DNA of 8,817 bases, from the NCBI GenBank assembly GCA_050999295.1, contig JBPCPI010000061.1:1-8817 (forward strand). The letters are read 5' to 3'. Below the pieces are notes generated by a model that saw only the letters and a list, made by a program, of their open reading frames with translations, was not told the DNA's origin and did no database searches. This document shows, one piece after another, positions 5,760 through 8,817 of this stretch (positions within the stretch are counted from its first letter, which is position 1; each line of letters starts with the position of its first letter). A program made the position numbers and the translations under genes. The DNA comes from JACCQS01 sp050999295. Lineage in GTDB: Bacteria; Actinomycetota; Actinomycetes; Mycobacteriales; Geodermatophilaceae.

Positions 5760-5864
5760 GGTCGGCAAGTCTGGCCCAGCATCGCTTCAGGCGGGAGCTA
5801 CGGGAGGTACTCGGGCTCCGGTCAACCGGCTCAAGACTGCGGTGGCTGACGGGCACAAGCTGGC

Positions 5865-6101
5865 CTAGTCGCGCACCCGGCTCCAGAGTCCGCGGAGCCT
5901 GTCGCGCAACATCGACACCGGGCCAGGGTCGACATCCGACGGTTCAGGTTCGGCGGCCAGTTGCGTGGCGCGCTCGTGCAAGCGCGCTCGTACGTCGTCC
6001 GGGGTGTACGCGCGTCGCGCCCGCTCGTCCCGCGCCAGAATCACCCCGGTGGCGGCAACCCCAGCGATGCCGGCGACGCCGATCCATTTCCATAGCCGCA
6101 C
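5865..6101 (-). CDS. Small single-pass membrane protein, actinobacterial hypothetical
   Basis: A 78-residue protein starting at a GTG. Residues 3-23 (LWKWIGVAGIAGVAATGVIL) form one hydrophobic helix with aromatic residues at its start. ARDERARRAYTPDDVRARLHERA follows, a positively charged, probably cytoplasmic helix. The end (DRLRGLWSRVRD) is amphipathic and basic. The layout resembles conserved short actinobacterial hypothetical proteins, but I know of no function. There is no real SD. Seven bases upstream of the GTG lies TAGCGT, a TANNNT -10, which suggests a leaderless mRNA. The gene is divergent from the papain-like gene, with 20 bases between the GTG codons. It is co-directional with PIG-L (105-bp gap), so the two may share a transcript. 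Confidence 0.75.
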   Translation of the reverse strand: MRLWKWIGVAGIAGVAATGVILARDERARRAYTPDDVRARLHERATQLAAEPEPSDVDPGPVSMLRDRLRGLWSRVRD

Positions 6102-6107
6102 GTCACC

Positions 6108-6114
6108 TACGCTA
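6108..6114. promoter_or_regulatory. Symmetric -10 element for two divergent leaderless genes
   Basis: TACGCTA reads TACGCT (6108-6113) on the plus strand, eight bases before the GTG at 6122. It reads TAGCGT (6114-6109) on the minus strand, seven bases before the GTG at 6101. Both fit TANNNT at the distance where transcription would begin at or next to the start codon. Neither gene has an SD. One heptamer could therefore act as the -10 in both directions. No strong -35 is visible on either side, and both would lie within the opposite coding sequence. Confidence 0.5.
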
Positions 6115-6121
6115 GCGGCCC

Positions 6122-6781
6122 GTGGCAGAGACTCTGATCAGCCTCGATCAGGCAGTTGAGCTGACCCGTACCGGCGACGTGTGGCTCTTCCGCGGCTCGA
6201 CGATGGCCGACCGGGCCATCCAGACCTTCACCAATGCGCCGGTCAACCACGTCGGGATGGCAGTCGTACTCGACGATCTGCCGCCGCTGCTCTGGCACGC
6301 CGAACTCGGCAAGTCCCTGCCTGATATGTGGACCGGCAAGCACCAACGAGGTGTCCAGGTGCACGACCTGCACGACGCGGTCACGACCTGGAGCCGGAAG
6401 TACCACGCGCGTGCCTGGCTGCGCCAGCTCTCGACCGAGGTCACTCGGGAGATGGAGGACGCGGTGTTGCAGACGATCGCCCGGTTGGACGGGCGACCCT
6501 TTCCCACCACCACGGGGGTGATCCGAGGTTGGCTCTCCGGCCGGTTCAGCCATCGGACCAAGGCCGAGACGATCTACTGCGCGGAACTCGTCGCGGCGAC
6601 CTACACCGCCATGGGCCTGCTGGACACCGCACGCACGCTGAACTGGTACGACCCCGGCCGGTTCTGGAGCGGGGACAACCTCGGCTTGGAGAAGGGCGCC
6701 TCTCTCGGCCGGGAGATCCGGGTGGCCATACCCGATCCCAGACAGCCGGGTGACCGCGAGCCGAGCCGAGCTACCAGATGA
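6122..6781 (+). CDS. Permuted papain-like (NlpC/P60, YiiX-type) protein
   Basis: A 219-residue protein with the circularly permuted NlpC/P60 arrangement, in which the catalytic His precedes the Cys. GDVWLFRGSTMADRAIQTFT (18-37) leads to NAPVNHVGMAVV with His43. WHAE (58-61) may supply the third polar residue. YCAELV gives the nucleophile Cys153 at the start of the core helix. Permuted members include YiiX-like and LRAT-like proteins, which act as cysteine peptidases, amidases, thioesterases or acyltransferases. The substrate here is unknown. No signal peptide is visible, so it is probably cytoplasmic. The C-terminal 25 residues are charged and look disordered. The GTG at 6122 has no SD but has TACGCT eight bases upstream, pointing to a leaderless mRNA. 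The 3' end overlaps the convergent P450 gene by 11 bases. Confidence 0.8.
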   Translation: MAETLISLDQAVELTRTGDVWLFRGSTMADRAIQTFTNAPVNHVGMAVVLDDLPPLLWHAELGKSLPDMWTGKHQRGVQVHDLHDAVTTWSRKYHARAWLRQLSTEVTREMEDAVLQTIARLDGRPFPTTTGVIRGWLSGRFSHRTKAETIYCAELVAATYTAMGLLDTARTLNWYDPGRFWSGDNLGLEKGASLGREIRVAIPDPRQPGDREPSRATR

Positions 6782-7955
6782 CCGGCAGGGACTGGATCCC
6801 GTACACCACCGAGAGCTCGCGGAATTCGATCTCGGACGGAGCGACCGCCAGGCGCAGGTCGGGGAATCGGCGGACGAGGGCGGGGTAGGCGGCCCGGAGT
6901 TCCATCCGGGCCAGCTCCGCACCGATGCATCGGTGGATGCCGTACCCGAAAGCAAAGTGTGACACCGGCGTACGGGCGGGCTCGAACTCCTCGAGCCCAG
7001 CGCCCAGGGCTGCGTCGCGGTTGGCCGAGGACAGCGACGCGATGACGATCTCCCCCTCAGCGACTTGTTGGCCAGTGGACAACACGACGCCGCGCCTGGC
7101 GAACCGCGGAAAGGCGACCTGGACCACGGCGAGATAGCGCAGCATCTCCTCGACCATGCCGTTGATCGCGGTGTCGGCGTCACGGACGAGGGCAAAGTGC
7201 TCTTCGCTTCGCAGCAGGAGCAGCGCGCCCAGCGCGAGCATGCTGGCCGTCGTCTCATGGCCCCCGACCAGCAGCCCGTCCGCAAGACCAGCCAACTCCT
7301 CGTCGCTGATCGACCCCCCGTGCTCACGAATGATCATGCCGAGCAGGCCGTCACCGGGCTCCGCCCGCTGCGCAGACACCAACTCCCGCATATAGGTCAG
7401 CGACTGGGCGACCGAGTCCAGCGTCTCGGCGTCCTCCATGAAGTCGAACCGCGAGTTGCTCAGTCGCTGAAAATCCTCGCGATCCCCGTACGGCACACCG
7501 AGCAGTTCGCAGATGACCAGGGACGGGATCGGCAGCGCGAACGTCTGCACGAGGTCGACGGGCTTGGGAGAGGACTCAATGGCATCGAGGCAGTCCGCCA
7601 CGATTGCGTCGATTCGCGGGGCCAGCCTGGCCAGCCGCCGCATCGTGAACTCCGGGGTCAGCATCTTGCGCAACCGAGTGTGCTTGGGCGGATCACTCAT
7701 CCCGAGCCCACCCGGATCCTGTTGTCCGGCAAGGGCTTCCACGCCGATCACGGCATCAGCGAGAGTCGAGAAGTCGGTACTGAAGTCCGCGGCACTACCC
7801 AGTACCTGGCGTACGTCGTCGTAGCGGGTGAGCAACCAGAACTTCATTCCGAACAGGTTGAACTCGCTGACCGGCTCTTCGATCCGGCGCCTGGTCAGTG
7901 CGGGTACGGGATCCAGGCCCTCCCGCATGAGGGGGAGAAACGGCGAATCAGTCAT
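6771..7955 (-). CDS. Cytochrome P450
   Basis: A 394-residue soluble bacterial (class I type) P450 of usual length, a haem-thiolate monooxygenase that takes electrons from a ferredoxin and reductase. The I-helix oxygen-activation motif is GGHETT (231-236). The K-helix ExxR is EEMLR, with Glu270 and Arg273. The haem loop FGYGIHRCIGAELAR has all canonical positions, with Cys343 as the axial ligand. The N-terminal half contains the usual WLLTRYDDVRQVL block and HTRLRKML at the C-helix. No membrane anchor is present. The subfamily and substrate cannot be read from the sequence. No ferredoxin gene is present here, so redox partners must come from elsewhere. The gene is divergent from a TetR gene, which probably represses it. 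The ATG at 7955 lacks an SD, and GACAAT lies seven bases upstream. Confidence 0.97.
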   Translation of the reverse strand: MTDSPFLPLMREGLDPVPALTRRRIEEPVSEFNLFGMKFWLLTRYDDVRQVLGSAADFSTDFSTLADAVIGVEALAGQQDPGGLGMSDPPKHTRLRKMLTPEFTMRRLARLAPRIDAIVADCLDAIESSPKPVDLVQTFALPIPSLVICELLGVPYGDREDFQRLSNSRFDFMEDAETLDSVAQSLTYMRELVSAQRAEPGDGLLGMIIREHGGSISDEELAGLADGLLVGGHETTASMLALGALLLLRSEEHFALVRDADTAINGMVEEMLRYLAVVQVAFPRFARRGVVLSTGQQVAEGEIVIASLSSANRDAALGAGLEEFEPARTPVSHFAFGYGIHRCIGAELARMELRAAYPALVRRFPDLRLAVAPSEIEFRELSVVYGIQSLPVIW

Positions 7956-7962
7956 CCCCGCG

Positions 7963-7968
7963 ATTGTC
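7963..7968 (-). promoter_or_regulatory. Candidate -10 of a leaderless P450 transcript
   Basis: On the minus strand GACAAT is followed by seven bases and then the P450 ATG. Four of six positions match TATAAT, including the key A at position 2 and T at position 6. No good -35 is seen. CGGGG just before the ATG is too close and too poor a match to be an SD. Confidence 0.35.
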
Positions 7969-8041
7969 GCAGCTATCGAGGCGGCTCACCGACCCCAACT
8001 TCCTGCGTCGGAGACAGCGGGCCTAGCTCGGTCGGCAAAGC

Positions 8042-8057
8042 TAGCACGAGTGTGCTA
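8042..8057. promoter_or_regulatory. Likely TetR operator: 6-4-6 inverted repeat
   Basis: TAGCACGAGTGTGCTA is a perfect inverted repeat, TAGCAC (8042-8047) and GTGCTA (8052-8057), with a four-base centre. It ends ten bases before the TetR GTG and about 86 bases from the P450 ATG. Size and placement fit a dimeric TetR-family operator, with the right half overlapping where the regulator's own -10 should be. Binding is inferred from position and symmetry. Confidence 0.6.
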
Positions 8058-8067
8058 CGAACGTCCT

Positions 8068-8700
8068 GTGCCGATGCGTCTGGAACCCGATCAACGTCGT
8101 ACGGAACTGGCCGAGGCCGTCTGGCGGGTGATCCGGCGAGAAGGCGTACGCGGCGCCTCCGTACGCGGCGTGGCCCGTGCGGCCGGGTTGTCGATGGGGT
8201 CGGTGCGGTACTTCTTCGGCACCCAGGAGGAACTCCTGCACTTCGCCATGCGCGCGGTCATCGCCCGGGCGACGGCGCGGATCGAGGCCGCCGCTTCGGA
8301 CCGTGACGCGCTGGTGGCCCAAGGCGATGCCGCTGCGGCTGCCGCCCGACTGCTGGAGCAGATCCTGCCGCTGGACTCCGAACGCCTCGGCGAGGCCCAG
8401 GTCTGGCTGGCCTTCACCGTCCAGGGGGTGGTCGACGAGGGCATGGCAAGGATCAGACGGGAGGCAGATGCGGGAGTCCGTCAGCTCTGCCAGATGTGCC
8501 TGACCGACCTGGCCGGACGGGGACTGGTAGCCAGCGAGCGCGACCTCGACCTCGAGGTCGAACGGTTGTGGTCCCTGCTGGACGGACTGACCCTGCACAT
8601 CCTGCTCGACCTGACGCCGCCATCGGTTCGGCGGGTTGACAAGATCCTCAGAACCCACCTCGGCGACCTACAGCACCCGGCCGCCCACGCCGCAGCCTGA
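8068..8700 (+). CDS. TetR-family transcriptional regulator
   Basis: A 210-residue one-component repressor. The N-terminal domain has the standard three-helix pattern: RRTELAEAVWRVIRREGV (10-27), then ASVRGVARAAGLSMGSVRYFFGTQEELL (about 30-57). The HTH lies at about 32-50, and RYFF is the usual hinge to helix 4. The C-terminal ligand and dimerisation domain (about 60-200) is Ala/Leu rich, and its layout resembles BetI-type TetR proteins. The start is taken as the GTG at 8068. The ATG two codons later is equally possible. The frame stays open far upstream, but that region overlaps the P450 gene and is not coding. There is no SD. The divergent P450 gene is the obvious target, and the palindrome at 8042-8057 the likely binding site. 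The inducer is unknown. Confidence 0.93.
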   Translation: MPMRLEPDQRRTELAEAVWRVIRREGVRGASVRGVARAAGLSMGSVRYFFGTQEELLHFAMRAVIARATARIEAAASDRDALVAQGDAAAAAARLLEQILPLDSERLGEAQVWLAFTVQGVVDEGMARIRREADAGVRQLCQMCLTDLAGRGLVASERDLDLEVERLWSLLDGLTLHILLDLTPPSVRRVDKILRTHLGDLQHPAAHAAA

Positions 8701-8704
8701 CCAC

Positions 8705-8817
8705 GAGGCCCTTTCCAAACCCTCGCGGGTGTGCGCATAACCGCGAACCCCGAGGCCCCTCCGGTGACAATTGTGCGCACAACAACAAACCCAGAGGCCC
8801 ACTTCCTGACGGGTGTG
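8705..8817. repeat. Degenerate repeat of period about 42 bp running off the window
   Basis: GAGGCCC recurs at 8705, 8752 and 8794, and GTGCGCA at 8731 and 8773. Segments 8731-8758 and 8773-8800 align without gaps over 28 bases with 23 identities. The blocks between GAGGCCC and the next GTG are 19, 14 and 14 bases and are poorly conserved. The last copy is cut at the window end after GGGTGTG, which also occurs at 8727-8733. Nothing here looks like protein. It is unlike a CRISPR because the repeats are imperfect and the spacers far too short. Confidence 0.6.
8771..8782. promoter_or_regulatory. 12-bp perfect palindrome in the right-edge repeat
   Basis: TTGTGCGCACAA equals its own reverse complement. 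The matching place in the preceding copy keeps only TGTGCGCA, so full symmetry is peculiar to this copy. It could be a regulator site for whatever lies beyond the window, but there is no further support. Confidence 0.25.

Noticed and set aside
7828..8067. N-terminal extension of the TetR protein to 7828
   Set aside because: It would overlap the P450 coding region and cover the operator. TetR proteins begin only a few residues before the first helix, which fits the GTG at 8068.
8145..8170. 11-bp direct repeat CGTACGCGGCG inside the tetR gene
   Set aside because: It lies in frame 15 bases apart and encodes a repeated Val-Arg-Gly in the HTH region of a normal TetR. It is explained by codon use and the protein sequence.
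7065..8306. Plus-strand 413-codon open frame opposite the P450 gene, and other long frames opposite 1778-2581 and 6107-7327
   Set aside because: All lie antisense to firmly identified genes, lack recognisable domains and show the composition of antisense frames in high-GC DNA.
8731..8800. CRISPR array at the right edge
   Set aside because: Repeats differ at 5 of 28 positions, the intervening blocks are only about 14 bases, and no cas gene is nearby.

Overview
The window looks like chromosomal DNA from a high-GC Gram-positive actinobacterium. GC is high by eye and third codon positions are strongly G/C. GTG starts are common. Several genes lack a Shine-Dalgarno (SD) sequence but carry a TANNNT-type -10 a few bases before the start codon, as expected for leaderless transcripts. 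I cannot name a genus. Gene order (6-phosphogluconate dehydrogenase, crotonase, DUF2237, small membrane proteins, MBL hydrolase, DUF1232, PIG-L, permuted papain-like protein, P450 with TetR) is that of an ordinary mixed core/accessory region, with no phage, transposase, CRISPR or biosynthetic megacluster.

Layout. Bases 1-141 are a tandem array of a 38-bp unit (three full copies and one partial). Each unit carries an SD and an ATG that opens a 13-residue mini-ORF, and each mini-ORF stop overlaps the next ATG as ATGA. The last start in this ladder is that of gnd (138-1583). Between gnd and the next gene lies a 159-bp element (1619-1777) made of two degenerate copies of a roughly 45-bp repeat inside a larger imperfect inverted repeat. 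Then come a crotonase-fold gene (1802-2548) and a DUF2237 gene (2550-2939), one base apart and probably co-transcribed. A small membrane/coiled-coil protein (3118-3534) converges on an MBL-fold hydrolase (3552-4328, minus). A DUF1232 membrane protein (4553-4969) converges on a PIG-L deacetylase (5007-5759, minus), which lies downstream of a small membrane protein (5865-6101, minus).

The small membrane protein and a permuted NlpC/P60-like protein (6122-6781, plus) diverge from GTG codons only 20 bp apart. The shared spacer holds a symmetric -10-like heptamer that fits a bidirectional leaderless promoter. The permuted papain-like gene overlaps the 3' end of a cytochrome P450 gene (6771-7955, minus) tail to tail. 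That P450 gene is divergent from a TetR regulator (8068-8700). The 112-bp P450/TetR spacer contains a perfect 6-4-6 inverted repeat next to the TetR start, the likely operator. The right edge (8705-8817) begins a degenerate repeat with a period near 42 bp that runs off the window.

How the genes work together. Gnd supplies NADPH and ribulose-5-phosphate in the oxidative pentose phosphate pathway. The crotonase/DUF2237 pair suggests acyl-CoA metabolism of unknown substrate. P450 and TetR form a self-contained, probably ligand-inducible oxidation module. PIG-L, the small membrane proteins, DUF1232 and the papain-like enzyme are individually recognisable, but their substrates cannot be read from sequence. 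The most unusual signals are regulatory and structural: the mini-ORF ladder before gnd, the two-module repeat after it, the symmetric promoter at 6108-6114 and the repeats at the right edge.
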